64,000 bases of DNA from Rhizobium sp. L43 (GTDB taxonomy: Bacteria; Pseudomonadota; Alphaproteobacteria; Rhizobiales; Rhizobiaceae), in assembly GCF_002531725.1 (NCBI RefSeq), contig NZ_NWSQ01000032.1:18821-82820 (forward strand), given 5' to 3'. A program made the translations under genes and the position numbers. Positions 42,501 through 51,856 of the stretch are shown here, piece after piece. The notes under the pieces were generated by a model. That model made no database searches, had not been told where the DNA came from, and saw only the letters and a program-made list of their open reading frames with translations. Each line of letters begins with the position of its first letter. The stretch's first letter is position 1.

Positions 42501-43631
42501 ATGCCTTTGACGATGCGCAAGTCCTTACAGATGATCGCCCTTGCCACTGCCCTCGGCGGTAGCGCTGCCTATGCGCCGAGCGCCTTCGCGGTCGATATCG
42601 ATAAACAGATCAAGGATATTGAAAGTCACCCGGCAAGCGGGCCCAACGGCGAAAAAGCGACCCTCGCGAGCGACCTGAAGCTATCCGCCGAAGAGATCGA
42701 AAAGATCAAGGCGAAGCATGCCAAAGCGGCCATTGTGATGCACTACACGGCGTCTGACTGGGCCAAGGCCCAGATGGCCGGGCAAAAGAAGGCCCTGGAA
42801 GAGCTCGGCGTCGAAATCGTTGCGACGACTGATGCTGGATATCGCGCGGAGCAGCAAGTTTCAGACATCGAAAGCGTCATGGCGCTCAAACCTGACGTCA
42901 TGATTACCGTTCCCGCCGAGCAGTCAGCCACGGCCGCAGCATACAAGAAAGCTGCTGCCGCTGGCATTAAGATCATCTTCCTTGACCAGACCGGCGCCGG
43001 GATGAAGGCTGGCAAAGACTATGTGAGCCTCGTCTCTTCCGACAACCGCGGGATGGGAAAGGTCGCCGCACTGCTCATGGCCAAGGCGCTCGACGGCAAG
43101 GGCGAAATTGGTCTCATCCCGCATGCGTCCGACCTTTTTGCCACCAAAGAACGCGTGGTCGGCTTCGAGGAAGCGATCAAGGATTATCCGGATATTAAGG
43201 TCGTCCAGGAGACCGGTGTCGGAGGCCCTGATTTCTCAAGCGAATCCGAGCGCGTCGCCTCCGCAATGCTGACGGCCCACCCCAACCTCAATGGCATCTG
43301 GGCCGTGTGGGACGTGCCAACAGAAGGCGTCCTGTCAGCGGCGCGCGCAGCGGGCGCGTCCAAGAGCCTCGTCATCACCACTTGCGACCTTGGCGTCAAC
43401 ATCTCGATCGACATGGCTAAGAAGGGTTACGTCAAGGGAACCGGATCCCAGCGTCCGTACGGCGCCGGTTATGCCGAGGGCATCCTTGCCGGATACGCCC
43501 TTCTCGGAAAGGACGCACCTCCCTACGTCGTGCTCCCGGCCCTTGCGGTGACCCGCGATAACCTGATCGAGGCGTGGCCGCAGTCGAACGGCGACCAGGC
43601 ACCGAAGATTCTCACCGACGCAATGAACTAA
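42501..43631 (+). CDS. Sugar ABC transporter periplasmic substrate-binding protein
   Basis: A 376-residue binding protein with signal peptide (MPLTMRKSLQMIALATALGG, cleavage after SAFA). RbsB-like body: AKAAIVMHYTASDWAKAQMA, DVMITVPAEQSATAAAYKKA, FLDQTGAGMK, and NGIWAVWDVPTEGVLSAARA. GGGAGGAACC precedes the ATG. It is the first gene of a plus-strand operon reaching to about 51700. The operon enzymes suggest a sugar-derived alcohol, acid or aldehyde; the ligand is not evident. Confidence 0.88.
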   Translation: MPLTMRKSLQMIALATALGGSAAYAPSAFAVDIDKQIKDIESHPASGPNGEKATLASDLKLSAEEIEKIKAKHAKAAIVMHYTASDWAKAQMAGQKKALEELGVEIVATTDAGYRAEQQVSDIESVMALKPDVMITVPAEQSATAAAYKKAAAAGIKIIFLDQTGAGMKAGKDYVSLVSSDNRGMGKVAALLMAKALDGKGEIGLIPHASDLFATKERVVGFEEAIKDYPDIKVVQETGVGGPDFSSESERVASAMLTAHPNLNGIWAVWDVPTEGVLSAARAAGASKSLVITTCDLGVNISIDMAKKGYVKGTGSQRPYGAGYAEGILAGYALLGKDAPPYVVLPALAVTRDNLIEAWPQSNGDQAPKILTDAMN

Positions 43632-43639
43632 CGGTGCGC

Positions 43640-43661
43640 GGGAGCGGCTCCGACCGCTCCC
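43640..43661. terminator. Intercistronic hairpin after the binding-protein gene
   Basis: GGGAGCGG (43640-43647) pairs perfectly with CCGCTCCC (43654-43661) around a 6-nt loop, right after the binding-protein stop. It fits the pattern of hairpins flanking all binding-protein genes in this window. Confidence 0.5.
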
Positions 43662-43686
43662 CGTGCCCCAGCGGCGGACAACGACC

Positions 43687-45270
43687 ATGAACACTCAAGC
43701 AGTCACCGAAACCCTCGCCGCCGTCAGGATGAGCAACGTGAGGAAATCGTTTGGCGGCGTGCACGCATTGCGCGGTGTCAGCCTGACGATCCAACCCGGG
43801 ACAATCCATGCGCTGGTCGGCGAAAATGGCGCCGGCAAGTCTACGCTGTTGAAGATCCTGCAGGGCGTGGTCACACCCACGGAGGGATCCATCGAGGTTT
43901 TTGGCGAGCACATGTCGTCCAGCTCTCCGGAGAATTCCCGCAGGCTCGGCATTGAGATGATCTTCCAGGACCTCAGCCTGATCCCCACCCTCTCGGTCGC
44001 CCAGAACATTTTCCTGAACCGGGAGCCCCGCCGCCTGTCGATCTTGGTCGACGAACGCAGGGAAATCGCACAGGCAGCCGAGATCATCGGCCAGCTCAAC
44101 CTCAGGGTTGATCCGAGGACGCCTGTTTTTGAACTCAGCCCCGGCCAGGCCCAGCTGACCGAGATCGCCAAGGCCATCCACCAAGACGCCAGGATCCTTA
44201 TCCTTGACGAACCAACCTCGTCGCTGAGCGCACAGGAAGCCGACACTCTGTTCGGCATGTTGAAGAAGCTCACTGCGGCGGGAACAGCCGTGATCTACGT
44301 TTCCCATCGCATGACCGAGATCATGACGATCGCCGACGAGATTACAATTCTCCGCGACGGTCAGAACGTGACCTCCGGGAAGACATCCGAATTCACGCTC
44401 GACTCGATCGTGCAGCACATGGTCGGCAAGCGTGTCACCGGCTTCCAATACCAGGCGCGCGCCATTGATCGCAGCGGCAAACCCGCGCTGAGCGTACGTG
44501 GCCTTTCGGGCCCTTCGGGAAAACCCAGCGATGTCAGCTTCGACGTCCACAAGGGCGAGATTGTGGGAATAGCAGGCCTCATGGGCGCTGGCCGGAGCGA
44601 GCTTGCCCGCCTTCTTTTCGGCGTCGATAAGAAAACTGCGGGAACCGTAGAACTCGGCGACACTGCCGTTGAGTTCAAGTCACCTTCGGATGCGATCAAG
44701 GCAGGCATCGTCCTTGTTCCGGAGAGCCGCCACGAGGAAGGTCTGGTTGTCGAGCACAGCGTCGGCGACAATCTTGGACTGCCGCAGATCGGTCAGCTCG
44801 TCCGCGGTCCCTTCATCGATCGTCGACGCGAGGGAACACTGACCTCCGATCTCATCAAGCAACTGAGGATCAAGACGCCGTCCGCTGACAACAAGGTCAG
44901 GAACCTTTCCGGCGGCAACCAGCAGAAGATCGTTATTGCCAAATGGCTAGCGATTGATCCTTCGGTTGTCATTCTCGACGAACCGACAGCAGGCGTAGAC
45001 ATCGGTTCAAAGGCCGAGATCGTAGAACTCATTCGGAGCGTCGCCTCCTCCGGAAAGTCCGTCATCGTCATCTCGTCGGAACCAGCCGAGCTTCTGGCAA
45101 CGAGCGACCGCATCCTGGTCATGAACAACGGACGTCTCGCGCGCGAAATCGAGCGCGACGAAATCGAAAGCTGGGCCACGATTGCCGGCGACGAAACTCA
45201 ATCTCCGCTGATCCGCACCGAACTCGGTCTGCAGGTCGCGATTCAGAAGGCAACCCAAAATGTCCACTGA
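43687..45270 (+). CDS. Sugar ABC transporter ATP-binding protein (two ABC domains)
   Basis: About 527 residues; the ATG at 43687 is chosen over a GTG at 43663. Domain 1: GENGAGKSTLLK, a changed signature LSPGQAQLTEIAKAI and ILILDEPTSSLS. Domain 2: GLMGAGRSELAR, LSGGNQQKIVIAKWL and VVILDEPTAGVD. This is the RbsA/MglA layout. The last 11 nt overlap the permease start. Confidence 0.9.
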   Translation: MNTQAVTETLAAVRMSNVRKSFGGVHALRGVSLTIQPGTIHALVGENGAGKSTLLKILQGVVTPTEGSIEVFGEHMSSSSPENSRRLGIEMIFQDLSLIPTLSVAQNIFLNREPRRLSILVDERREIAQAAEIIGQLNLRVDPRTPVFELSPGQAQLTEIAKAIHQDARILILDEPTSSLSAQEADTLFGMLKKLTAAGTAVIYVSHRMTEIMTIADEITILRDGQNVTSGKTSEFTLDSIVQHMVGKRVTGFQYQARAIDRSGKPALSVRGLSGPSGKPSDVSFDVHKGEIVGIAGLMGAGRSELARLLFGVDKKTAGTVELGDTAVEFKSPSDAIKAGIVLVPESRHEEGLVVEHSVGDNLGLPQIGQLVRGPFIDRRREGTLTSDLIKQLRIKTPSADNKVRNLSGGNQQKIVIAKWLAIDPSVVILDEPTAGVDIGSKAEIVELIRSVASSGKSVIVISSEPAELLATSDRILVMNNGRLAREIERDEIESWATIAGDETQSPLIRTELGLQVAIQKATQNVH

Positions 45271-46237
45271 AGCCAAGACATTGAACACAGAGACGGATGC
45301 AACCCACATGCGGCCGTGGCACAGCAACTGGCGCGACTACGTCGTCTACATCGGCTTCGTCGTCATCTTCATCGTCTTCGCGATCTTGCTGCAGGATCGC
45401 GGATTCCTATCTTCAAACAACCTGCTCAACATCCTGCGGCAGACTGCGATCGTCGCCATCGTTTCCATGGCAATGTCGTTCGTACTCTCGGCGGGCGAGA
45501 TCGACCTCTCGGTCGGAGCCATTGCCGGATTGTCGTCGGTGGTCGCTGGCCTGGTGCTGAGCAAGTACGGTCTATTCCCCGGCATTCTCGCGGGCTTGAC
45601 CCTCGGGCTGCTGGTAGGCGCCATAAACGGCGGCCTGACTGCCTATCTCAACATCCCGTCGTTCTTGGTGACGCTCGGCATGATGGGGATCGCGCGAGGG
45701 GTCGGAATGTGGGTAAGCGGCACTTCGCCTGTTCCAATTATCAACGACCCGTTCATTTTCGTCTTTGGTTCCGGCAACATCGGCCCTGTTCCTGTCCTCG
45801 TTGTCTGGGTCGCCGTTCTGGGCATGATCGCCCATATCGCGCTCCGAAAGACACCGTTCGGCCGCAAGGTCATGTCGGCAGGCGGAAACTCGGTCGCAGC
45901 TCGCTACAGCGGAGTCGATGTCCGGAAAATCAAGTTCCAGGTGCTGCTACTGACGGGGATGGCCGCTGCGATCGCTGGCATGCTCTATGCTGGACGCCTG
46001 CAGTCTGGACGCTTCCAGCTTGGCGAAGGTGATGAGCTGTCTGTCATTGCAGCCGTGGTTCTCGGCGGTACCAGCCTATTCGGCGGACGCGGCACCGTGA
46101 TCGGTTCCATCGTCGGTGCCCTGCTCATCGGTGTCATCAACAACGGTCTTATTCTTGGCGGCCTCGACTACAGCCAGCAGCTCATCGCGCGCGGAATGCT
46201 CATCATCCTGGCTGTGGCGGTCGGCCGAAGCCGCTAA
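45260..46237 (+). CDS. Sugar ABC transporter permease (RbsC-like)
   Basis: A 325-residue membrane protein with the family signatures SAGEIDLSVGAIAGLSSVVA, FGRKVMSAGGNSVAARYSGV and VIAAVVLGGTSLFGGRGTVI. The 30-residue polar N-terminus is cytoplasmic and leads into about nine or ten transmembrane segments. It partners the ATPase gene, which it overlaps by 11 nt. Confidence 0.9.
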   Translation: MSTEAKTLNTETDATHMRPWHSNWRDYVVYIGFVVIFIVFAILLQDRGFLSSNNLLNILRQTAIVAIVSMAMSFVLSAGEIDLSVGAIAGLSSVVAGLVLSKYGLFPGILAGLTLGLLVGAINGGLTAYLNIPSFLVTLGMMGIARGVGMWVSGTSPVPIINDPFIFVFGSGNIGPVPVLVVWVAVLGMIAHIALRKTPFGRKVMSAGGNSVAARYSGVDVRKIKFQVLLLTGMAAAIAGMLYAGRLQSGRFQLGEGDELSVIAAVVLGGTSLFGGRGTVIGSIVGALLIGVINNGLILGGLDYSQQLIARGMLIILAVAVGRSR

Positions 46238-46266
46238 CCTGGAAGGTTCTACGGAGGTATTAGGAT

Positions 46267-47127
46267 ATGAGAGTTTTAGTCACAGGCGGCAGCGGCAAAC
46301 TGGGTAGAGCCACGATCAAGCATCTGGTTGAGAGCGGCCACGACGTCATCAACGCGGATACGATCGCTCCGCCAGAAAACCTCTGCCCCTTCGTCAAGGT
46401 CGATTTCGAGGATATGCGCGCCACGATCGAGGCGATCAGTGGCTTTGATTGGGACCACAATCGCAACACTGAAGCCGTCGTCCATCTGGCCGCTGTGCCG
46501 ATGCCGGGGCGCGTTGCTCCTGCGGATGTTTTCCGGGTCAACACCATCTCGACGTTCAATGTTTTCGAGTCATGCCGCTTGCTCGGCATCAAGAACATCG
46601 TGTGGGCGTCGAGCGAGACCCTGCTCGGCATTCCTTACGAGATCAAGCCTGACTATCTGCCGGCGGACGAGAATTATCAGTCGCGCCCGGAAACCTCCTA
46701 TTCCCTCTCGAAGCATCTCGGCGAGGAGATGGCAAAGCAGTATTGCCGCTGGGACAGCGAGCTCAAGATCGTTTGCCTACGCTTCTCCAACGTTATGGAC
46801 GAGAGCGAGTATGCCGACTTCCCGGCCTTCGAGCAGAACCCGGGCAGCAGACGCTTCAACCTTTGGACCTATATCGACGCCCGCGACGGGGCACAGGCGA
46901 TCCGTCGCTCGCTCGAGTGGAGCGGCAAAGGTGCCGAGGTGTTCATCATCGCAAACGACGATGGGGTCATGACCACCTCCAACGAGGAACTCGTCAGGAG
47001 GTGGTATTCGGGGGTCCCGTTCAAGAAGCAGATCGGGAACAACGAAACCTTGCTGTCAATCGACAAAGCAAAGAGCGTTCTCGGATACCAGCCTGAACAT
47101 AGCTGGCGAAAATATGTAGGCTCCTGA
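46267..47127 (+). CDS. NAD-dependent epimerase/dehydratase family protein (extended SDR)
   Basis: A 286-residue extended SDR. The N-terminal NAD motif is LVTGGSGKLGRATIKHLVES. VVHLAAVPMPG follows, and the catalytic serine with YSLSKHLGEE lies in VWASSETLLG and ETSYSLSKHLG. It is closest in layout to small sugar dehydrogenases such as uronate or erythronate dehydrogenase, rather than UDP-sugar epimerases. It lies 29 nt after the permease gene, so it probably oxidises the imported sugar. Substrate not assigned. Confidence 0.82.
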   Translation: MRVLVTGGSGKLGRATIKHLVESGHDVINADTIAPPENLCPFVKVDFEDMRATIEAISGFDWDHNRNTEAVVHLAAVPMPGRVAPADVFRVNTISTFNVFESCRLLGIKNIVWASSETLLGIPYEIKPDYLPADENYQSRPETSYSLSKHLGEEMAKQYCRWDSELKIVCLRFSNVMDESEYADFPAFEQNPGSRRFNLWTYIDARDGAQAIRRSLEWSGKGAEVFIIANDDGVMTTSNEELVRRWYSGVPFKKQIGNNETLLSIDKAKSVLGYQPEHSWRKYVGS

Positions 47128-47155
47128 GAAATCAGCCAGCTTGAAGGGAAAGAAA

Positions 47156-47866
47156 ATGCCGACCAGGAAACAGACAGCACCGGTCTCAGAGATCAAAGAG
47201 GACGCCTTCGCGAAAACAATGACCGCGACAGCGCACCTTCGGTTGCGCCAGCTCATCCTGGATAACAAGTGGGCGCCCGGTTACCAGGCGACCGAACAGG
47301 AAGTCGCCTCCCAGTTGGGAATGAGTCGGACGCCCGTGAGGGAGGCGCTCATGCGCCTCCAGCAGGACGGACTTGTTTCGGTTATCCCGAGGCATGGAAT
47401 GCGGGTCCTGCCGATTTCTATTTCTGACATGAAGGAAATTTACGAAATCCTGACGTCGCTGGAGAGTACGGCTGCAGAGCTGGCCGCCAGCCGCCAGCTT
47501 TCCGAGGATCAACTCCGGGGTCTCGAAAAGGCTACCGCCGATATGGACCATGCGCTTTCGCAAGATGACTTGGAGCGCTGGGCGCAGGCGGACGCGAGAT
47601 TTCATGAGCAACTGCTCGAACTTGGCGGCAACCAGATGCTCAAGTCGGTCGTCCTCAATTTCATCGACCGCGCACATCGCGTCAGGATGGTGACGCTGAA
47701 GATGCGTCCTAAGCCCGTCAACTCAACCCGCGAACATGCAGAACTCGTGCAAGCAATCCGCGAAGGCGATCGCGAAAAGGCACGAAACATTCACAAGGCG
47801 CACCGGGAGCGGGCAGGCAAGGAACTGCTCGACCTCCTCGAGCGCCTCGGCCTCAACCACCTCTAG
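47156..47866 (+). CDS. GntR family regulator (FCD subfamily)
   Basis: About 236 residues; ATG 47156 with AAGGGA upstream. Winged helix at about 20-85 (LRQLILDNKWAPGYQATEQE, then LGMSRTPVREALMRLQQDGL) and a FCD ligand domain (YEILTSLESTAAELAASRQL, then ADARFHEQLLELGGN). It is embedded in the operon it most likely controls. The TAACGTATACGTTA palindrome at 42453 is the best candidate operator. Confidence 0.88.
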   Translation: MPTRKQTAPVSEIKEDAFAKTMTATAHLRLRQLILDNKWAPGYQATEQEVASQLGMSRTPVREALMRLQQDGLVSVIPRHGMRVLPISISDMKEIYEILTSLESTAAELAASRQLSEDQLRGLEKATADMDHALSQDDLERWAQADARFHEQLLELGGNQMLKSVVLNFIDRAHRVRMVTLKMRPKPVNSTREHAELVQAIREGDREKARNIHKAHRERAGKELLDLLERLGLNHL

Positions 47867-47878
47867 GACAGGTTTCAA

Positions 47879-48994
47879 ATGTCATCGTTGAACAACACTC
47901 TCAAGATCGCAGTCCTTCCCGGCGACGGGATCGGCAGGGAAGTCATGCCTGCCTGCATGGAATTGATCGACGCCGCCGTCGGCCAGGCGGGCGCGCCACC
48001 GCTCGTGTTTGAGACGCATCAGGCCGGTGCGCAGCACTACGCGGAGACCGGCCAGGCCCTGCCCGCCGCCGCGCTCGAGGCCTGCCGGACATCCGACGCA
48101 ATCCTCTTCGGCGCGATGGGCTGGCCCGACATCCGCTTCCCGGACGGGACGGAAATCATTCCGCAGCTCGACCTGCGCATGGAGTTCGGCCTGTTTGCAG
48201 GTGTCCGTCCGATCCGGTGGTTTCCGGGCCTTCCGAAAGTGCTGTCCGATCCTCGCGCCGAAGGAATCGACTTCGTGCTGGTCCGCGAGCAGACAGAAGG
48301 CCTGTTTTATGCGCGCGGGCGCGGCGAGGTCCTGAACAACCAGGAGGCCTACGACACGATGCAGATCACGCGGGCCGGCACCGAGCGCGTTACCGAATTC
48401 GCTTTCCAGCTCGCCGCCCAGCGCAAACGTCGCGGCAAGCCCGGCACGGTGACCTGCGTCGACAAGGCGAATGTCTTCAGTTCGATGGCTTTCTTCCGCA
48501 AGGTCTTCGATGAGATCGCTGCAAAGCACCCTGAGTTGCACAGGGACTATGCCTACGTCGACGCGCTAGCGCTCAACATGGTGAAGAAGCCCTGGACGCT
48601 CGACGTGCTGGTGACAGAGAACATGTTCGGCGACATCCTTTCCGACCTTGCGGCCGGCCTGATCGGCGGCATGGGGATGGCCCCTTCGGCGGACATCGGT
48701 GATACCCACGGCCTCTTCCAGCCGGCACACGGGACCGCTCCCGATATCGCGGGTAAGGGCGTCGCCAATCCGGGCGCAATGTTCCTGTCAGGAGCGATGA
48801 TGCTCGACTGGCTAGCGGTAAAGCACGGCGATCAGCGGCTTGCTGACGCCGCCGGGCTGATCGAGGCGGCGGTCGAGCACACCTTGTCGACAAAGATCGC
48901 GGTTCCAATGGAGTATGGCGGAAGCGCCAATTGCGCGGAGATGACGCGCAGCGTGATCGGCGCTCTGGGTGCCGTCCGCGAGGAGGTCGCATGA
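47879..48994 (+). CDS. Isocitrate/isopropylmalate dehydrogenase family enzyme
   Basis: A 371-residue beta-decarboxylating dehydrogenase: AVLPGDGIGREVMPACMELI at the start, substrate arginines in DLRMEFGLFAGVRPIR, YVDALALNMVKKPWTLDVLV, metal site NMFGDILSDLAAGLIGGMG and NAD site HGTAPDIAGKGVANPGAMFL. LeuB and tartrate dehydrogenase share this layout. In a sugar operon it is more likely to oxidise or decarboxylate a tartrate-like or 2-hydroxy acid than isopropylmalate. Overlaps the next gene by 4 nt. Confidence 0.85.
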   Translation: MSSLNNTLKIAVLPGDGIGREVMPACMELIDAAVGQAGAPPLVFETHQAGAQHYAETGQALPAAALEACRTSDAILFGAMGWPDIRFPDGTEIIPQLDLRMEFGLFAGVRPIRWFPGLPKVLSDPRAEGIDFVLVREQTEGLFYARGRGEVLNNQEAYDTMQITRAGTERVTEFAFQLAAQRKRRGKPGTVTCVDKANVFSSMAFFRKVFDEIAAKHPELHRDYAYVDALALNMVKKPWTLDVLVTENMFGDILSDLAAGLIGGMGMAPSADIGDTHGLFQPAHGTAPDIAGKGVANPGAMFLSGAMMLDWLAVKHGDQRLADAAGLIEAAVEHTLSTKIAVPMEYGGSANCAEMTRSVIGALGAVREEVA

Positions 48995-49320
48995 GTTCGG
49001 CATCCACAGGCTTCGTCGTGGTCGTTGAGTTCGTCGTTCGGAGCCAGTTCGCCGATAATTTCCATGCGGCGATAATCGAGAATGCGGCGACGTCGCTGCG
49101 CGACGAACCAAACTGCGAAGTGTTCGATGTCTGCCGCGATCCTGAGCGGCCGGAGCGCACCTACCTCTATGAAGTCTACGGCTCAAAAGCCGATTTCGAC
49201 TTCCACCTGAAGACGCCGCACTTCCTGAGCTTTGATGCGATGGTTCGAGACTGGGTGGCCGAAAAGCGAGTGGAAACGTTCGAGCGCGTTTCGTCCCACA
49301 AGAAGGAGGGCGCTAGATGA
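48991..49320 (+). CDS. Antibiotic-biosynthesis-monooxygenase-fold protein (LsrG-like)
   Basis: A 109-residue ABM-domain protein starting in the ATGA overlap. The segment CEVFDVCRDPERPERTYLYE followed by FDFHLKTPHFLSF strongly resembles LsrG (an isomerase of phospho-autoinducer-2) and quinol monooxygenases. The dimeric ferredoxin-like fold is expected. Overlap with both neighbours (48994 and 49317) shows a tight operon. It may isomerise a small phosphorylated or oxidised sugar; nothing shows AI-2 as substrate. Confidence 0.82.
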   Translation: MSSASTGFVVVVEFVVRSQFADNFHAAIIENAATSLRDEPNCEVFDVCRDPERPERTYLYEVYGSKADFDFHLKTPHFLSFDAMVRDWVAEKRVETFERVSSHKKEGAR

Positions 49321-50027
49321 CCAATAGCGTCAAGGCCATTGTCTTCGACACGTTCGGCACGGTCGTCGACTGGCGGGGTTCAATCATCCGCGATCTCACC
49401 GGCTGGGGCGCGACGGAAGGCGTGGAGATCGACTGGCCCGGCCTCGTCGACCGCTGGCGAGACCGTTACAATCCCCAGAAAGCGCGGGTGCGCAGCGGCG
49501 AGTTGCCGTGGACGAACCTGGACGAACTTCACCTCGATGCCTTGAAGGCAGTGTTCGCAGAGATGGGGCTGGCCGAACTAGACCACGACCGGATGATGCA
49601 CGTCAACAAGGTCTGGCATCGCCTGGACGGCTGGCCCGACGCATCGCGCGGGCTACACCGGCTGAAGTCGAAGTTTATCATCGGCCCGCTGTCCAACGCC
49701 AATGTCGCGATTCTCGTCAACATGGCAAAGCTTGCCGACTTGCCGTGGGACAACGTGTTCTCCTGCGAGCTTTTCCAGCACTACAAGCCCGATCCGGAGA
49801 CCTACCTCGGGGTCTGCAAACTCCTTTATCTGGAGCCCGGGGCCGTCATGATGTGCGCTGCCCACAACTACGATCTTGCCGCCGCGCGCAGCCTTGGCCT
49901 TAAAACCGCATTCATCGCACGACCCACCGAATACGGCGAGGGTCAGACGACCGACCTCACAGCCGAGCAGCGCTGGGATTACGTCGCCGACGATCTCGAA
50001 GACCTCGCCCGACAACTCGGATGCTAG
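49317..50027 (+). CDS. HAD-superfamily hydrolase (haloacid dehalogenase type II-like)
   Basis: A 236-residue HAD protein. The nucleophile motif is VFDTFGTVVDW (D11), the second motif PLSNANVAI, the lysine in FQHYKPDPETYLG and the acidic motif CAAHNYDLAAARSLGLKTAF. This is the L-2-haloacid dehalogenase branch, whose members also include phosphatases and hydrolases of other small acids. It starts in a 4-nt overlap and ends 14 nt before the aldehyde dehydrogenase. Substrate unknown. Confidence 0.85.
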   Translation: MTNSVKAIVFDTFGTVVDWRGSIIRDLTGWGATEGVEIDWPGLVDRWRDRYNPQKARVRSGELPWTNLDELHLDALKAVFAEMGLAELDHDRMMHVNKVWHRLDGWPDASRGLHRLKSKFIIGPLSNANVAILVNMAKLADLPWDNVFSCELFQHYKPDPETYLGVCKLLYLEPGAVMMCAAHNYDLAAARSLGLKTAFIARPTEYGEGQTTDLTAEQRWDYVADDLEDLARQLGC

Positions 50028-50041
50028 AAGAGAGAAAGACA

Positions 50042-51520
50042 ATGCAGACATACAAGATGTTCATCGACGGCAAGTGGGAAGACGCTGCCAATGGAGATAC
50101 GTTCGAGACGAAGAACCCTTTCAACGGGCAGACCTGGGCCGCTATTCCGAAGGGCGGCAGGGAAGATGCGGAACGAGCAGTCGAGGCTGCGCACCGCGCC
50201 TTCACGAGCGGTCCGTGGCCGAAGCTCACCGCGAGCGCCCGCGGACACCTTCTTCGGCGTCTTGGCGACCTGATCGCCGAGAAAGCGGAGCATCTCGCGA
50301 CGATCGAGGTTACGGACAACGGCAAGCTCATCAACGAGATGCTGTTTCAGCTCAAGTACATCCCGCAGTGGTACTACTACTTCGGCGGGCTGGCGGACAA
50401 GATCGAAGGAGCGGTCATCCCGATCGATAAGGCGGACACCTTCAACTTCACTCGTAATGAGCCGCTCGGCGTCTGCGTCGGGATTACGCCGTGGAACTCC
50501 CCTCTCCTGCTGCTCGCCTACAAGCTGGCACCGGCACTCGCCGCAGGGAACACCTTCGTGGCAAAGCCCTCGGAGTTCACGTCTGCTTCGACCCTTGAGT
50601 TCGCAAAGCTCGTCGAACAGGCTGGCTTTCCCGCGGGCGTCTTCAACGTCGTCACAGGGTTCGGCGCGGATGTCGGCGAGACGCTGACGACCCACAAGTA
50701 CGTCGCCAAGATCGCTTTCACGGGAAGTGAAGGCACCGGGCGCAAGATCGGCGAGCTTGCAGCGCGCAACTTCAAGAAGGTTACGCTTGAACTCGGCGGC
50801 AAGAGCCCGCACATCGTCTTCGACGATGCGGAGATCGACAATGCCGTCAACGGGGTGATCTCCGGCATCTTCGCTGCCACCGGTCAGACATGTATCGCGG
50901 GCTCACGGTTGCTCGTGCAGCGAAAGATCCACGACCAGTTTCTCGAGAAGATCGTCAACCTCGCAAAAACGGCGAGAATGGGCGATCCGCTATTGACGTC
51001 GACGCAGGTTGGCCCCGTGACGACGCCGCCGCAACTCGAGAAGATCCTCGGCTATATCGACATCGCAAAAGGCGAGGGCGCCGAATGCGTTCTCGGTGGG
51101 GGGCGGCCGGACAATGCCGAGCTCTCCAGGGGCTGGTTCGTCGAACCTACGATTTTCTCCGGGGTCCGAAACGACATGCGCATCGCGCAGGAGGAGGTCT
51201 TCGGCCCGGTTCTGGCGGTCATCCCCTTCGACAGCGATGAGGAAGCCGTGCATATTGCCAATGACACCAATTACGGGCTGGCCGCGGGCTTCTGGACCCA
51301 GGACATGCGTCGTATCCTGAAAGTTTCGGCCGCCATCCAGGCTGGCACGGTCTGGGTCAACACTTACCGCGTCATCAGCTATATGTCGCCTCTTGGAGGC
51401 TACAAGCACTCCGGCATCGGTCGCGAGAATGGCATCGCGTCGATCCAGAACTACATGCAGACGAAGAGCGTGATGATCTCGACCGCTGACGACGTCGCCA
51501 ACCCCTTCATCATGAGGTGA
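50042..51520 (+). CDS. Aldehyde dehydrogenase family protein
   Basis: A 492-residue NAD(P)-dependent aldehyde dehydrogenase; start MQTYKMFIDGKWEDAANG. The catalytic glutamate is in LELGGKSPHIVFDDA and the cysteine in GQTCIAGSRLL. The cofactor loop is FTGSEGTGRKIGELAARN and the late EEVFGPVLAVIPF is present. All key residues are intact, so it should be active. It probably oxidises an aldehyde formed from the sugar taken up by this operon. It ends 3 nt before a truncated DUF1537 gene. Confidence 0.88.
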   Translation: MQTYKMFIDGKWEDAANGDTFETKNPFNGQTWAAIPKGGREDAERAVEAAHRAFTSGPWPKLTASARGHLLRRLGDLIAEKAEHLATIEVTDNGKLINEMLFQLKYIPQWYYYFGGLADKIEGAVIPIDKADTFNFTRNEPLGVCVGITPWNSPLLLLAYKLAPALAAGNTFVAKPSEFTSASTLEFAKLVEQAGFPAGVFNVVTGFGADVGETLTTHKYVAKIAFTGSEGTGRKIGELAARNFKKVTLELGGKSPHIVFDDAEIDNAVNGVISGIFAATGQTCIAGSRLLVQRKIHDQFLEKIVNLAKTARMGDPLLTSTQVGPVTTPPQLEKILGYIDIAKGEGAECVLGGGRPDNAELSRGWFVEPTIFSGVRNDMRIAQEEVFGPVLAVIPFDSDEEAVHIANDTNYGLAAGFWTQDMRRILKVSAAIQAGTVWVNTYRVISYMSPLGGYKHSGIGRENGIASIQNYMQTKSVMISTADDVANPFIMR

Positions 51521-51523
51521 TCC

Positions 51524-51690
51524 GTGGTGGCCGCCGGAAAGTTGCTGGTCGGCTGCGTGGCCGACGATTTCACGGGAGCGACCGACGTCGCGAACATCTT
51601 CGCGCGCGCCGGCCTCAAAACGACGGTGCTGATCGGCGTTCCTGAAGACGACCGGGACATTGACGCCGACGTGAGCTCGGCTCTAATGGG
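51524..51690 (+). pseudogene. Truncated DUF1537 acid-sugar kinase (N-terminal fragment)
   Basis: From a GTG at 51524 about 50-55 residues match the N-terminus of four-carbon acid-sugar kinases: GKLLVGCVADDFTGATDVAN, then FARAGLKTTVLIGVPED. The rest of the roughly 420-residue enzyme is missing. The open frame continues to 52129, but that part is only antisense to the SDR at 51857-52690 and has no kinase character. The break lies somewhere near 51680-51720. A deletion or rearrangement has removed the kinase. No function is expected. Confidence 0.75.
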
Positions 51691-51856
51691 CTCGCCCGGG
51701 CTACGGCACGCTTTGAAGCCGGCGAACGCTGCGAGACATTGTCACTGGATTCCCAGTCTCGCTCGGGCCCCAAGCTCTGATACGGAAACTGAAAGGACGT
51801 CTCCCTTTTCCGCGATACGCACCAATAGCGTCATCGCAGAAGCCACCCGAACAACG

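Noticed and set aside
43612..44550. 312-codon open frame on the minus strand
   Set aside because: Antisense of the ATPase gene at 43687-45270; no domain features.
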